Source: Henriciella litoralis
GTDB taxonomy: Bacteria; Pseudomonadota; Alphaproteobacteria; Caulobacterales; Hyphomonadaceae
Length of the DNA stretch: 64,000 bases
NCBI RefSeq assembly: GCF_002088935.1
Contig: NZ_NCSS01000006.1
Coordinates: 1,272,407 to 1,336,406 of the forward strand
Direction of reading: 5' to 3'
Below, piece by piece: positions 34,936 to 45,098 of this stretch. How positions within the stretch are numbered: position 1 is the first letter of the stretch; each line of letters begins with the position of its first letter. A program made the position numbers and the translations under genes. Under the pieces are notes generated by a model. The model had not been told where the DNA came from. It made no database searches and saw only the letters and a program-made list of their open reading frames with translations.

Positions 34936-35814
34936 GTGACCAACAAAGATCCAAAAGCAGCCGTTCGGCGCCGCTTTATGTTCATTGAATTCAATTTGTT
35001 GTGGGAACGAAGCATCGGCCGAAGGCGGCTACAGGAGCAGTTCGAGATTTCTCCTCAGCAGGCGACCAAAGACCTAAGCGGATACGCGGATACTTGCCCA
35101 GGCAACATGATCTACGACACTCGGCTGAAGACGTACGTACCATCTCCAAGATTTTGTCCCCAATTTATCGAAGGCGACGCTTCGGAATATTTACTTCAGC
35201 TCGAAATGTTGATCTTGGGCTACCGGGAACGCGATGAAGTTTGGATTGATATAGTGCCCACTGCGGACGCGGTTAGAATATCATCACGACCAATCAAACG
35301 GGAAATACTGCGATCAGTCTTGGACTCGATTCAAAGCAGAAGGCCTATAGCCGCCCGTTATGTATCGCTAAGTTCGGGGGCAGAAGCAGAGCGCCATCTG
35401 CAGCCACACGCAATGGCGACTGACGGCCATCGATGGCACATGCGTGCATTCGATATCGACAAAGAACGCTACTCAGATTTTGTGCTTTCCCGAGTGGAAA
35501 CCATACGTACACTTAATCATCACCCGGCCAACGCGCCTAAAGATGAAGCGTGGAATACCTTTGTTCCGGTCATCCTAACAGTAGACGAAGAGCTCGAGGA
35601 ACGTCAGCGGAACCGCCTCGAATATGAGTACAATATGATTGATGGCGAACTATGCTTGGAAGTTCGTCAAGCGATGCTCTTTTACTATTTACGAAACTAC
35701 GGTTTCAATCCTCGCCCAAGATCAGGAAGGGCGATAACTAATCTGAGCAGTTACAGTCTCAAACTAAAGAACATTGATGAGGTGACGGCGTGCTTGAACC
35801 GACGAAGCTCTTGA
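34936..35814 (+). CDS. WYL-domain transcriptional regulator (CapW/BrxR-like)
   Basis: About 292 aa. N-terminal winged HTH (RFMFIEFNLLWERSIGRRRL... FEISPQQATKDLSGYAD), a middle WYL-type domain (RPIAARYVSLSSG, LQPHAMATDGHRWHMRAFD) and a C-terminal WCX-like part. CapW and BrxR of this shape repress CBASS, BREX and related defence genes until infection. It is divergent from pycC and coupled to the effector gene. Possible starts are TTG 34918, GTG 34936 and ATG 34978; none has a strong RBS. Confidence 0.82.
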   Translation: MTNKDPKAAVRRRFMFIEFNLLWERSIGRRRLQEQFEISPQQATKDLSGYADTCPGNMIYDTRLKTYVPSPRFCPQFIEGDASEYLLQLEMLILGYRERDEVWIDIVPTADAVRISSRPIKREILRSVLDSIQSRRPIAARYVSLSSGAEAERHLQPHAMATDGHRWHMRAFDIDKERYSDFVLSRVETIRTLNHHPANAPKDEAWNTFVPVILTVDEELEERQRNRLEYEYNMIDGELCLEVRQAMLFYYLRNYGFNPRPRSGRAITNLSSYSLKLKNIDEVTACLNRRSS

Positions 35815-36665
35815 AAATGATCAGCATGAAGTCAAAAGCTGAGAACCCTACAGAGCTCGACAAAATCCAGCACGAGAGCCGGATTAGGCGTGTATTAGCG
35901 AGCAATCGATTGGTGTCTGGTGACTCTGATCTCGTCGAAAACTTGTTTGATGAAGGGGCCTTCCAGCACTTTCGCAAAGGTAGCGAAATTATCACCCAAG
36001 GCTGCGCCGACAATCACGTCTACTTTCTGATTTCTGGAAAAGTAGATGTACTGATTAATGGATCAGTTCGAGACGAAAAAGCGGCCCCAGATACCGTCGG
36101 AGAATTAGCAGCTCATAAGCCATTCAAGCCCCGTACGGCCACTGTGCGCGCGGCCACGGACTTGGAAGTCCTTCGTGTCGAATGCAAACAATTCGCATCT
36201 TTGGTCGATGGCGATTCAGAGATGGAACGCAGACTAGGCGACCTTACAGGTGAGATGCTTCATGCGCGCCTAGCAGATAATGTTGAGCCAAAAGGCAAGT
36301 TGTCCACCGATTGGGTGACCATGTCGGTCTTGGTCGGAGCTGGCTGCTGGTTAATTCTAGCTGTGATACTAAAAACTCAATTTGGTTTTTCGTTTGGCGT
36401 GTCAGCGCTTATCGGAGCTATCTTTGGAGCGATGGCCAGCATATTTCTATTGATGAATAATCCCAAGTTCTTTTACCGATCAATGTTTCGCCTCACTCTA
36501 TTGGCCGGATTGGGGTACGCCACTTTTGGCGGAATCGTAGTTGCTGGTGGCACCAGATTAGAAATCCTGCCAGGCACATCCGGTGACCTCGGTAGCTACA
36601 TCATCACTCTGATTTTTGTCTTTCTGATCTGTATGCTCTGCGTTTGGAAAGATAAATCATCTTAG
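35790..36665 (+). CDS. pycTM: Cyclic-nucleotide-binding membrane effector (PycTM-like)
   Basis: 291 aa. Residues about 50-150 form a cNMP-binding domain (FRKGSEIITQG, VYFLISGKVDVLI, VGELAAHKPFKPRTATV as phosphate cassette). Four hydrophobic segments follow from about residue 175 (TMSVLVGAGCWLILAVIL onward). In Pycsar, PycTM binds cCMP or cUMP and damages the inner membrane to abort infection. GTG 35790 has GAGGTGAC just upstream and overlaps the regulator by 25 nt; ATG 35817 is an alternative. A plain CRP-like regulator is excluded, as no HTH is present. Confidence 0.78.
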   Translation: MLEPTKLLKMISMKSKAENPTELDKIQHESRIRRVLASNRLVSGDSDLVENLFDEGAFQHFRKGSEIITQGCADNHVYFLISGKVDVLINGSVRDEKAAPDTVGELAAHKPFKPRTATVRAATDLEVLRVECKQFASLVDGDSEMERRLGDLTGEMLHARLADNVEPKGKLSTDWVTMSVLVGAGCWLILAVILKTQFGFSFGVSALIGAIFGAMASIFLLMNNPKFFYRSMFRLTLLAGLGYATFGGIVVAGGTRLEILPGTSGDLGSYIITLIFVFLICMLCVWKDKSS

Positions 36666-36849
36666 CTTGTGCCCACCTCACCGTTCTGGTGAGTAGAGAA
36701 AAGCGGATCACCTAGCTTCTCGAATGTGATCGGAAAGCTGAGTTCATCCTAAATGAAGAGTTTTTGTTCCCTCTTCATCCCGCGAAATCCATCGGTTCGA
36801 AACGGCGAAAGAGAGTAACTTTTCAGCCTGTCGAACGAGAATTTTTTTC
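36666..36849. other. Right junction of the Pycsar-like cargo
   Basis: No gene is seen. Two hairpins are present: CTCACC-gttct-GGTGAG (36677-36693), soon after the effector stop, and ATGAAGAG/CTCTTCAT (36753-36778). The sequence changes from AT-rich cargo to GC-rich transfer DNA shortly before traG, so the insertion junction lies here or at the traG start. Confidence 0.4.
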
Positions 36850-36894
36850 ATCACTCCCACCAAGTTCCTCCTTGGCCAGTTTCTGCTGACGCTT

Positions 36895-38772
36895 TTGCTA
36901 ATCACCTGTTCGGTGTGGATCGCGACGCAATGGGTGGCGGAGGTTCTTGACCATCAGCCTCGCTTGGGCGGTCCTTGGTTCGAACTAGCGGGTCAGCCTG
37001 TCTACAAACCCTGGCGGCTGTTCCAGTGGTGGTATGCCTATGACGCTTATGCGCCGAATGTATTTGCGCGTGCGGGTTTGATTGCCTCGCTGGGCGGCAT
37101 CGCCGGGATTGTGATGGCGATCATCGCGTCGCTCTGGCGGGCAAGACGCGAGAAGAACGCGACGACTTATGGCTCCGCGCGCTGGTCATCGGTTCGGGAT
37201 GTCCGACTATCCGGCCTGCTTGGCTCGTCAGGTGTGGTGCTGGGACAGTTCAACGGACGCTATCTCCGGCACGCTGGCGCCGAGCACGTAATGGCCTTTG
37301 CGCCAACCCGGTCGGGCAAGGGTGTGGGCTTGGTGATCCCTACCCTTCTTTCCTGGACCGGCAATGCGATCATTCATGACATCAAGGGAGAGAACTGGGC
37401 ACTGACATCGAATTGGCGATCGAGCTTCTCTCGCTGTGTCCGTTTCGATCCGACGGATTTGTCGAGTTCGCGGTTCAATCCACTGCTGGAAGTGCGGCTC
37501 GGCGCGCACGAGGTTCGGGATGCGCAGAATGTGGCAGACATTCTGGTCGATCCGGATGGATCCCTCGAGCGGCGAAGTCATTGGGACAAGACGGCGCATT
37601 CACTGCTGGTTGGTGCAATCCTGCATGTTATCTACGCTGAAGATGATAAGTCGCTCGCGGGCGTGGCGACCCTGCTGTCCGATCCGGCCCGGCCGATCGA
37701 TGACACGCTGGAGCGAATGCTTGAGGCGAACCATCTGGGAAGCCGTGACCGGCCATTGACGCATCCGGTTGTGGCGGAAGCAGCGCGAGAACTCCTGAAT
37801 AAGTCTGAGAATGAAAAGTCGTCGGTCGTGTCGACGGCGATCTCGTTCCTGGGGCTTTACCGCGACCCGGTCGTGCAGCGGGCGACATCCGGCTCGGATT
37901 GGCGGATCGAGGACCTGTTCCGGGGAGAGATTCCAGCATCGCTCTACCTAGTCGTTCCGCCGTCTGATCTCTCACGGACCAAGCCGTTGATGCGGTTGAT
38001 CCTCAACCAGATTGCGCGCCGGCTTTGTGAAGAGTTGCCACATGGGCAGGACCGTCGGCAGACCCTGTTGTTGCTGGATGAATTCCCGGCGCTCGGACGG
38101 CTGGACTTCTTCGAGAGTTCGCTGGCCTTCATGGCTGGGTATGGGATCCGTGCCTTCCTGATTGCCCAGTCCCTGAACCAGGTCGAGAAGGCCTATGGGC
38201 AGAACAATTCGATCCTCGACAATTGCCATGTCCGGATCGCCTTCGCGACGAATGACGAGCGCACGGCCAAGCGTATTTCCGACATGCTTGGCACCACGAC
38301 GGAGCAGCGAAACCAGAAGAACTATACGGGACATCGGCTCGCGCCCTGGCTCAGTCATGTCATGGTCTCACAGCAGGAAACTCAGCGTCCGCTTCTGACG
38401 CCTGGCGAAGTAATGCAGATGCCGGCCGATGATGCGCTGATCTTTCTGGCGAGCCATCCGCCGATCCGCGCAAAGAAACTCCGCTACTATGAAGATAGGA
38501 ATTTCATCGAGCGGGTTGGTGCACTGCCGATTGCTGCTGCCGATGCGGATACGTCTCGGCTGAGCGGCTATCACCGATCTGGAGTGTCGCACGCTGACGG
38601 GGAGTCAGGCGGGCTGACGCGATCGATTGGCCCTGACATCGGCGATGAGGATGGGATCTCGCAGGATATTGCGACGGATGAAGAGCACGCGCCGCAGCAG
38701 CGCGGCAGCATTCAGGACCAGATCGCGCGCTATTACCTTCAAGTCCAGGAAAATGGCGGACGGGAGCTTTAG
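36895..38772 (+). CDS. traG: TraG/VirD4-type coupling protein, start disturbed
   Basis: 625 aa from TTG 36895, with membrane helices at the N-terminus, Walker A in APTRSGKGVGLVIP and Walker B in LLLLDEFPALG. It couples the relaxase-DNA complex to the Trb channel. Homology seems to begin earlier, at ATC 36850 (ITPTKFLLGQF...), where relatives have a methionine. No ATG, GTG or TTG is available there, so the original start may have been lost when the cargo was inserted, and initiation may use TTG 36895 or a rare codon. Confidence 0.9.
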   Translation: MLITCSVWIATQWVAEVLDHQPRLGGPWFELAGQPVYKPWRLFQWWYAYDAYAPNVFARAGLIASLGGIAGIVMAIIASLWRARREKNATTYGSARWSSVRDVRLSGLLGSSGVVLGQFNGRYLRHAGAEHVMAFAPTRSGKGVGLVIPTLLSWTGNAIIHDIKGENWALTSNWRSSFSRCVRFDPTDLSSSRFNPLLEVRLGAHEVRDAQNVADILVDPDGSLERRSHWDKTAHSLLVGAILHVIYAEDDKSLAGVATLLSDPARPIDDTLERMLEANHLGSRDRPLTHPVVAEAARELLNKSENEKSSVVSTAISFLGLYRDPVVQRATSGSDWRIEDLFRGEIPASLYLVVPPSDLSRTKPLMRLILNQIARRLCEELPHGQDRRQTLLLLDEFPALGRLDFFESSLAFMAGYGIRAFLIAQSLNQVEKAYGQNNSILDNCHVRIAFATNDERTAKRISDMLGTTTEQRNQKNYTGHRLAPWLSHVMVSQQETQRPLLTPGEVMQMPADDALIFLASHPPIRAKKLRYYEDRNFIERVGALPIAAADADTSRLSGYHRSGVSHADGESGGLTRSIGPDIGDEDGISQDIATDEEHAPQQRGSIQDQIARYYLQVQENGGREL

Positions 38773-38775
38773 GGT

Positions 38776-39153
38776 ATGCCACGCAATCCCAGACTTCATA
38801 TCCGCGTGTCAGAGGCGAACCATCGCAAAGTGAAGCAGTTCTCTGCCGAACATGGTGTCCACGTCGGCACGCTGGTCGACGAAGCTTTGACCCTGTTGTT
38901 TACACCGCCTGAAGACCGGCCCGATGCGGCGATTATTCAGCGGCTGGAACGAGTCGAAGATCAGATCGAGAAACTAGAGACAGGCATCGCCTTTCAAACA
39001 GACCTGCTAATCGAGTTCATTTTCGAATGGTTGAGACAGCGGCCGGGCAAGAACCCGCTCGAAACACAGGCAGATGCGGCGCGGGCTCGAACTGAGTTAG
39101 AGGCGCTGACCAAGCGGGTTGTCGACCGCTCCAATCCGCACATCTGGAACTAA
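38776..39153 (+). CDS. Ribbon-helix-helix (CopG-like) protein of the transfer operon
   Basis: 125 aa. N-terminal RHH fold (PRLHIRVSEANHRKVKQFSAEHG... LVDEALTLLF), then a coiled-coil-like stretch (IIQRLERVEDQIEKLETGI). Genes of this type follow traG in this ICE family and may regulate transfer or assist relaxosome assembly. It starts 3 bp after the traG stop. Confidence 0.82.
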   Translation: MPRNPRLHIRVSEANHRKVKQFSAEHGVHVGTLVDEALTLLFTPPEDRPDAAIIQRLERVEDQIEKLETGIAFQTDLLIEFIFEWLRQRPGKNPLETQADAARARTELEALTKRVVDRSNPHIWN

Positions 39154-39190
39154 GGATCGAAGCTTAGTTATCCTCCGCAAAATAGCAGCA

Positions 39191-40855
39191 TTACTTTAGA
39201 TTACTTCCCGAAATCGCATGCGCAACGACCGTCCAAACCCCGTTGTCAAATTCAAGACCAACATCCCCGCTGTCTCCGGGAGGTTTAGTTGGTGTCGCTA
39301 TCAGGCGTTCAAAGCCCTTGACCGCGGCTAAGCGCGGAGCGCTGGTGAAGAGCAATTCAGGTCCGCTTTGCGGTGTAGCGATATTCTCGATGAAAATGCG
39401 GAAGACATCATTCGGCCGGTAGGGTGAACGCACTTCATGGGACAGGAGCATAAAAGCGCTCTGCAGGTCGACCTTGCCCTTACACTGTTCGAGGACGCGG
39501 TAGAAATGGGTATTATTACCACCATGGTGGGCAATCTGAACGACATTCAATGGGTGCATCGCATCAAGCAGTTGCCGGTGGTAGGGCTTGTTACCTGATG
39601 GTTTGAAGTCCACGCATCCTGTATCGCCGGAGATCAGGATACCCTGCTCATCGGAACGAAGATGGATCACATAGCTGAGCTGATTGCTCTCGGTAATGCT
39701 CTTCAGTGGAATTGTCTTGTAGAGCGCAAATGCAATTTGGCGTGCCACAGGAAGTTTCGCGCGATGCTTGTCGATTAGGCCGTTTGATGGGGCGAGCAGA
39801 ATGAGTTCGAGACCATCGCCTGCACCACTTTTTGCACCAACAAGACTTTCGCTGGCTCCGTGCCACGCAAAGCGCCGCGGCACGCCATCCTGAATGGAGC
39901 GCGCAAACATCGGAACCTTCTTCTTTTTTAGAGCGATAACGACCTTGTTCAGTTGCGCCGCATTAATGGCGTTCTTAGCATGCGACTTACGCAACAGATC
40001 GAGACGTGTCAGCGCAGTCGTCGGTTGGATGGCCCCGATAATCGGTTCGAAGCCTAGTCGGATCGGCGCGCGGGTGTGGATTCTCCAGGCGAGATACTCA
40101 AGGGGATCCTCGGCTCGGATAGGATCAAGAAAGTCGGCGGTCCCTTCATCCAAGGGCTCATAGAGCATTACCGGCTCGTCCGTTACCGCGAAAGCGGCGT
40201 GGTCTATTGGAACGGATGTGTCTCGTTCAAGCAGTCTTTCATCTATGTCCGCGATTTCTTGCAGGAAGAACTGATCGGGCGGCATATTATCCCACTGGCG
40301 ACGTCCGGCCTCCCGATCAGCCTCCTCATGGTTGCGCGCAAAGAGAAGAATATCTCCATCGCCAGTCTCTATGGCGGTCTGCAAATCGTCGGCGACCCGG
40401 CGAATGTCGAGAACGCGCCGCTTTTGTTCGGCAAGGTATCGCTCTAGTGTCGGTTGCCGTTTCTGCTCGGGATCCGCATCGAAATCCCGTGCGAACTTGA
40501 TAGCTAGTAGATTGCTGTCTTCGAGTGGACGCTCGGGAATCGTTTCTTCAGTATCGTCAGCAACTGGCGGCATCCAAGCCTCATCAATACTGACTTGCTC
40601 TGACTCAATAATCGCCACCATCCGGTTGAGATGATCGGAATCATAGTGGGTACCGATCAACAGGTTGAGTCGAATGGGGTCATCCTCTCTAGTATTCAAC
40701 GCACCCCGTAGTTTCTGCAGGATATAGTCGTGCGCGAAGCCTCCACCATGCACTCCCGCGTCGGCCAAGATATTTATTGGACGCTGCGCGTTATCCTGGA
40801 ACTGCATCAAGATCGACGCGCCCAGATCGACATGGAACATGTCCAGCTTGATCAT
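39191..40855 (-). CDS. MBL-fold hydrolase (ComEC/Rec2-like), cargo gene
   Basis: 554 aa from ATG 40855 with GGGAGGGAG as RBS. The metal motif THYDSDH (His70, Asp72, Asp74, His75), ISGDTG and AHHGGNNT are those of ComEC-type MBL hydrolases; there are no membrane helices. It lies on the opposite strand between the RHH gene and trbB, which are normally adjacent, so it is cargo. Stand-alone MBL proteins like this occur in defence loci and could act as nuclease or phosphodiesterase; substrate unknown. Confidence 0.75.
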   Translation of the reverse strand: MIKLDMFHVDLGASILMQFQDNAQRPINILADAGVHGGGFAHDYILQKLRGALNTREDDPIRLNLLIGTHYDSDHLNRMVAIIESEQVSIDEAWMPPVADDTEETIPERPLEDSNLLAIKFARDFDADPEQKRQPTLERYLAEQKRRVLDIRRVADDLQTAIETGDGDILLFARNHEEADREAGRRQWDNMPPDQFFLQEIADIDERLLERDTSVPIDHAAFAVTDEPVMLYEPLDEGTADFLDPIRAEDPLEYLAWRIHTRAPIRLGFEPIIGAIQPTTALTRLDLLRKSHAKNAINAAQLNKVVIALKKKKVPMFARSIQDGVPRRFAWHGASESLVGAKSGAGDGLELILLAPSNGLIDKHRAKLPVARQIAFALYKTIPLKSITESNQLSYVIHLRSDEQGILISGDTGCVDFKPSGNKPYHRQLLDAMHPLNVVQIAHHGGNNTHFYRVLEQCKGKVDLQSAFMLLSHEVRSPYRPNDVFRIFIENIATPQSGPELLFTSAPRLAAVKGFERLIATPTKPPGDSGDVGLEFDNGVWTVVAHAISGSNLK

Positions 40856-40878
40856 TTGCTCCCTCCCACTCGACCACA

Positions 40879-41060
40879 CTAATCCGGCATCTTCGCACAC
40901 TCCACCAACAATCTCTCATAAATAGAAATTTGTCTTGCCAGCATTGTCTGTCCCCGATCGTCGGTCCAGCTCACCCAACCTCCTGTAAGGTCCTCCGGCC
41001 CCAACTGTGCAGCACTGTTGAGTGCCCTGATGCTGGTCCCATCACCGATGAGGACCACTT
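40879..41060 (-). pseudogene. Truncated 3' end of a gene preceding the MBL gene
   Basis: The minus strand encodes a protein-like tail (VVLIGDGTSIRALNSAAQL, EDLTGGWVSWTDDRGQ, ARQISIYERLLVECAKMPD) that stops 23 bp before the MBL start. Further upstream the frame overlaps trbB on the other strand and loses sense; there is no good start (a GTG near 41058 is possible). Probably the end of an operon partner cut off at the insertion point beside trbB. Family not recognised. Confidence 0.4.
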
Positions 41061-41066
41061 GCCGCC

Positions 41067-42047
<981 letters not shown>

Positions 42048-42059
42048 GGAGACCGACCG

Positions 42060-42392
42060 ATGTTCTACGACCAGATAAAGGCCCTCAACCGATCGCTTCA
42101 CGCCGGCGTACTGCTGGCTTCGGTGAGCATGATATCGCTCCCCGCCCATGCCGCGGGCACGGGCATGCCCTGGGAAGGCCCGCTCGACCAGATCCTGCAA
42201 TCGATCGAAGGCCCGGTCGCCCGGATTGTCGCGGTGATCATCATCACGCTGACCGGGCTGACGCTCGCATTCGGAGAGACCTCTGGCGGATTCCGCAAAC
42301 TGATCCAGATCGTGTTCGGCCTGTCGATCGCCTTTGCGGCCACATCGTTCTTCCTGACCTTCTTCAGCTTCGGCGGCGGCGCGGTGCTCTGA
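42060..42392 (+). CDS. trbC: Conjugal pilin TrbC
   Basis: 110 aa. A long signal peptide (AGVLLASVSMISLPAHAAG) is followed by two hydrophobic helices joined by a short loop, the VirB2/TrbC pilin layout. In RP4 the pilin is trimmed and cyclised by TraF; the TraF-like peptidase at 29736 is the likely enzyme here. It is 12 bp after trbB and its TGA overlaps the trbD ATG. Confidence 0.9.
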   Translation: MFYDQIKALNRSLHAGVLLASVSMISLPAHAAGTGMPWEGPLDQILQSIEGPVARIVAVIIITLTGLTLAFGETSGGFRKLIQIVFGLSIAFAATSFFLTFFSFGGGAVL

Positions 42393-42646
42393 TGCTCGAC
42401 GGCTACGAGATCCCCCTCCACCGCTCGCTCGCCGAACCCATCCTGATGGCCGGCGCGCCACGTTCGGCCGCCATCGCCATCGGGACGCTGTCAGCCGCTT
42501 TGGCCCTCGGCTTCCGGCTCTGGATACCGGGGCTTGTGGTCTGGGTGGCGGGACACTCGCTCGCCGTCCTCATGGCCCGGTCCGATCCGGATTTTCTCGC
42601 CGTCGCAATCCGGTCTGCCCGTCACAAGGAACATCTTTCATGCTGA
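42392..42646 (+). CDS. trbD: TrbD (VirB3-like) membrane protein
   Basis: 84 aa. Starts with YEIPLHRSLAEPILMAGAPR, a conserved TrbD opening, followed by two membrane helices (AIAIGTLSAALALGF; LVVWVAGHSLAVLM) and DPDFLAVAIRS. VirB3-like proteins bind the VirB4/TrbE ATPase. Start TGATG overlap with trbC; end overlaps trbE by 7 nt. Confidence 0.92.
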   Translation: MLDGYEIPLHRSLAEPILMAGAPRSAAIAIGTLSAALALGFRLWIPGLVVWVAGHSLAVLMARSDPDFLAVAIRSARHKEHLSC

Positions 42647-45087
42647 ACCTTTCCGAATACGCGGCGAAACCGGCACACCTCTCAGACTACCTCCCCTGGG
42701 CGTGCCTCGTCGCGCCGGGCGTCGTCCTCAACAAGGACGGCGCCTTCCAGACAAGCTTCCGCTATCGCGGCCCCGACCTTGAAAGCTCAACGGAAGCCGA
42801 ACTCGTTGCGGTGACGGCGCGGGTCAACAATGTGCTCCGCCGGTTCGGATCGGGCTGGGCGCTGTTCTTTGAAGCGGTCCGGCAGGAGGCCGAGAGTTTA
42901 CCCGAAAGTGCGTTCGGCGATGCGGCAGCCTGGCTGATCGAGCAAGAGCGGCGCGCATCTGGCGAAGAGACCGGGGCAAGGTACGAAAGCACCTACTACC
43001 TCACCCTGCTCTGGCTCCCGCCGGCCGATGCGACGGGCCGGGCGGAGAAGGCGCTGATCGAACGGCCCGAAAAGCGGGACGGCGAAGACTGGCGCCAGCG
43101 GCTCGAGCAATTCCGGACACGCGCCGCGCAGACGCTGGACCTGCTCTCGACAGCATTGGATGAGATCCATCCGCTCTCGGATGCAGAGACGCTCACCTAT
43201 CTCCATGCCTGCATCTCATCGAAACGCCATCCGGTCGCTGTGCCAGACTTGCCGGTCTTTCTGGATGCCGTGCTTGCCGACGAATCCTTCGATGGCGGAC
43301 TTGAGCCTCGCATTGGCAATGTTCATCTTGCAACGCTGACCCTGCTCGGCTTTCCGACATCAACTCTGCCGGGCATGCTGGATGAGCTCAACCGGCTCGG
43401 CTTCTCCTATCGCTGGACGACGCGCTACATCGCCATGGACAAGGCCGAAGCCGAAAAGCTCCTGGCCAGGAAGCGCCGACACTGGTTTGCGAAGCGCAAA
43501 TCCGTTGGCGCAGTTCTCCGCGAAACGCTGTTTAACGAACAGGCTGCCCTGCTCGACAATGATGCGGACAACAAGGCCGCTGATGCCGATGCGGCGCTTC
43601 AGGAGCTTGGCTCCGACCTCGTTTCCTATGGCTATGTCACGACCACGCTGACCTTGATGGGCGAGACGCGTGAAGAGGTCGAAGCCCGCAATCGCGCGGT
43701 CGAGCGCGTGATCAATGGACGCGGGTTCACCACGATCAGGGAAACCCTCAACGCAGTTGAAGCCTGGCTCGGCTCCCTGCCCGGCCATGTCTACGCCAAT
43801 GTCCGACAGCCCATCCTGCATACGCTGAACCTTGCCCATCTCACCCCTATCTCCTCGGTTTGGGCGGGCGATCAATGGAACAGCCATCTTGGTGACCGCG
43901 CCCTCATTGAGGCGCAGACCGAAGTCACCACGCCGTTCCGGCTCAACCTGCATGTCGGCGATGTCGGCCATACGCTGATCATCGGCCCGACAGGCTCCGG
44001 CAAATCGGTGCTCCTGTCGCTCCTCGCGGCGCAATGGCAACGATACGAGGACGCGCAGGCCTTCATCTTCGACAAGGGCCGTTCGGTGCGGGCGGTGACG
44101 CTCGCCATGGGCGGCACCTGGTTGCCGCTCGCGGGCGATGAGCGTCCGGCGCTGCAACCTCTGAAAGACATCGATACCGAGCGCGGCGCGAGCTTTGCCG
44201 CAGACTGGCTGCTCGGCCTGATCGAAGCCGAAGGCGTGACGGTCACGCCGGACCTGAAGTCCGTCTTGTGGGACGCGGTGCAGTCACTGGCTTCAGCGCC
44301 TGTTGCCGAACGGACGCTGACAGGGCTCAGCCTGATCCTGCAATCCGATACGCTGAAAGCGGCGCTCCATCCCTACACGCTGGAAGGCGCCCATGGGCAC
44401 CTGCTCGATAGCGATGCCGAAGACCTCGACTTGTCATCTGTAGCCTGTTTCGAGATGGACGAGCTGATGCAGACGCCGTCTGCGGTCGCGCCGGTCATTA
44501 CTTATCTCTTCCACCGGCTGGAAGACCGGTTCGATGGCAAGCCCACCCTGCTCATTCTCGATGAGGCCTGGCTGTTCTTGGATCATCCGGTGTTTGCGGC
44601 GCGGCTGCGCGACTGGTTGAAAACGCTACGCAAGAAGAATGTTGCGGTCATGTTTGCGACCCAGTCGCTTGCTGACATTGAAGGCGCCTCCATTGCGCCC
44701 GCCCTGATCGAGTCCTGCCCGACGCGGATATTCCTGCCGAATGAGCGCGCGCTCGAGCCGGGATCACAATCTGTCTATCGCCGCTTCGGCCTCAATGATC
44801 GTCAGATCGACATCATCGCGAAGTCCGTACCGAAGCGCGACTATTACTATACCTCGCCGCTTGGCTGCCGCTTGTTCGAGCTTGGCCTTGGCGAAGTCGC
44901 GCTCGCTTTTTGCGGCGCCGCCTCCCCTGCCGACCAGAAGCAGATGGATGGGCTTCTTGAAGCCGGCGCAGGCGCGGGCTTCGCCCAGGGCTGGCTGGAG
45001 CTGAAACAGCTCGGCTGGGCCGCTGACCTGCTCGGCGACTGGCCGGATGCCGCTGGCCGATCCCCCGCCCAGATGGCTGCCGAATAG
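42640..45087 (+). CDS. trbE: Conjugal transfer ATPase TrbE
   Basis: 815 aa, the usual length of TrbE/VirB4. Walker A in LIIGPTGSGKSVLLSLLAAQW and Walker B in PTLLILDEAWLFLDHP; the opening LSEYAAKPAHLSDYLPWACL is typical. It is the main energiser of substrate transfer and pilus biogenesis, bound to the inner membrane through TrbD. Confidence 0.95.
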   Translation: MLNLSEYAAKPAHLSDYLPWACLVAPGVVLNKDGAFQTSFRYRGPDLESSTEAELVAVTARVNNVLRRFGSGWALFFEAVRQEAESLPESAFGDAAAWLIEQERRASGEETGARYESTYYLTLLWLPPADATGRAEKALIERPEKRDGEDWRQRLEQFRTRAAQTLDLLSTALDEIHPLSDAETLTYLHACISSKRHPVAVPDLPVFLDAVLADESFDGGLEPRIGNVHLATLTLLGFPTSTLPGMLDELNRLGFSYRWTTRYIAMDKAEAEKLLARKRRHWFAKRKSVGAVLRETLFNEQAALLDNDADNKAADADAALQELGSDLVSYGYVTTTLTLMGETREEVEARNRAVERVINGRGFTTIRETLNAVEAWLGSLPGHVYANVRQPILHTLNLAHLTPISSVWAGDQWNSHLGDRALIEAQTEVTTPFRLNLHVGDVGHTLIIGPTGSGKSVLLSLLAAQWQRYEDAQAFIFDKGRSVRAVTLAMGGTWLPLAGDERPALQPLKDIDTERGASFAADWLLGLIEAEGVTVTPDLKSVLWDAVQSLASAPVAERTLTGLSLILQSDTLKAALHPYTLEGAHGHLLDSDAEDLDLSSVACFEMDELMQTPSAVAPVITYLFHRLEDRFDGKPTLLILDEAWLFLDHPVFAARLRDWLKTLRKKNVAVMFATQSLADIEGASIAPALIESCPTRIFLPNERALEPGSQSVYRRFGLNDRQIDIIAKSVPKRDYYYTSPLGCRLFELGLGEVALAFCGAASPADQKQMDGLLEAGAGAGFAQGWLELKQLGWAADLLGDWPDAAGRSPAQMAAE

Positions 45088-45098
45088 GAGTCCCGATC

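Noticed and set aside
35790..36665. The CNB-domain protein as a CRP/FNR regulator
   Set aside because: No C-terminal HTH; instead four hydrophobic segments follow the CNB domain.
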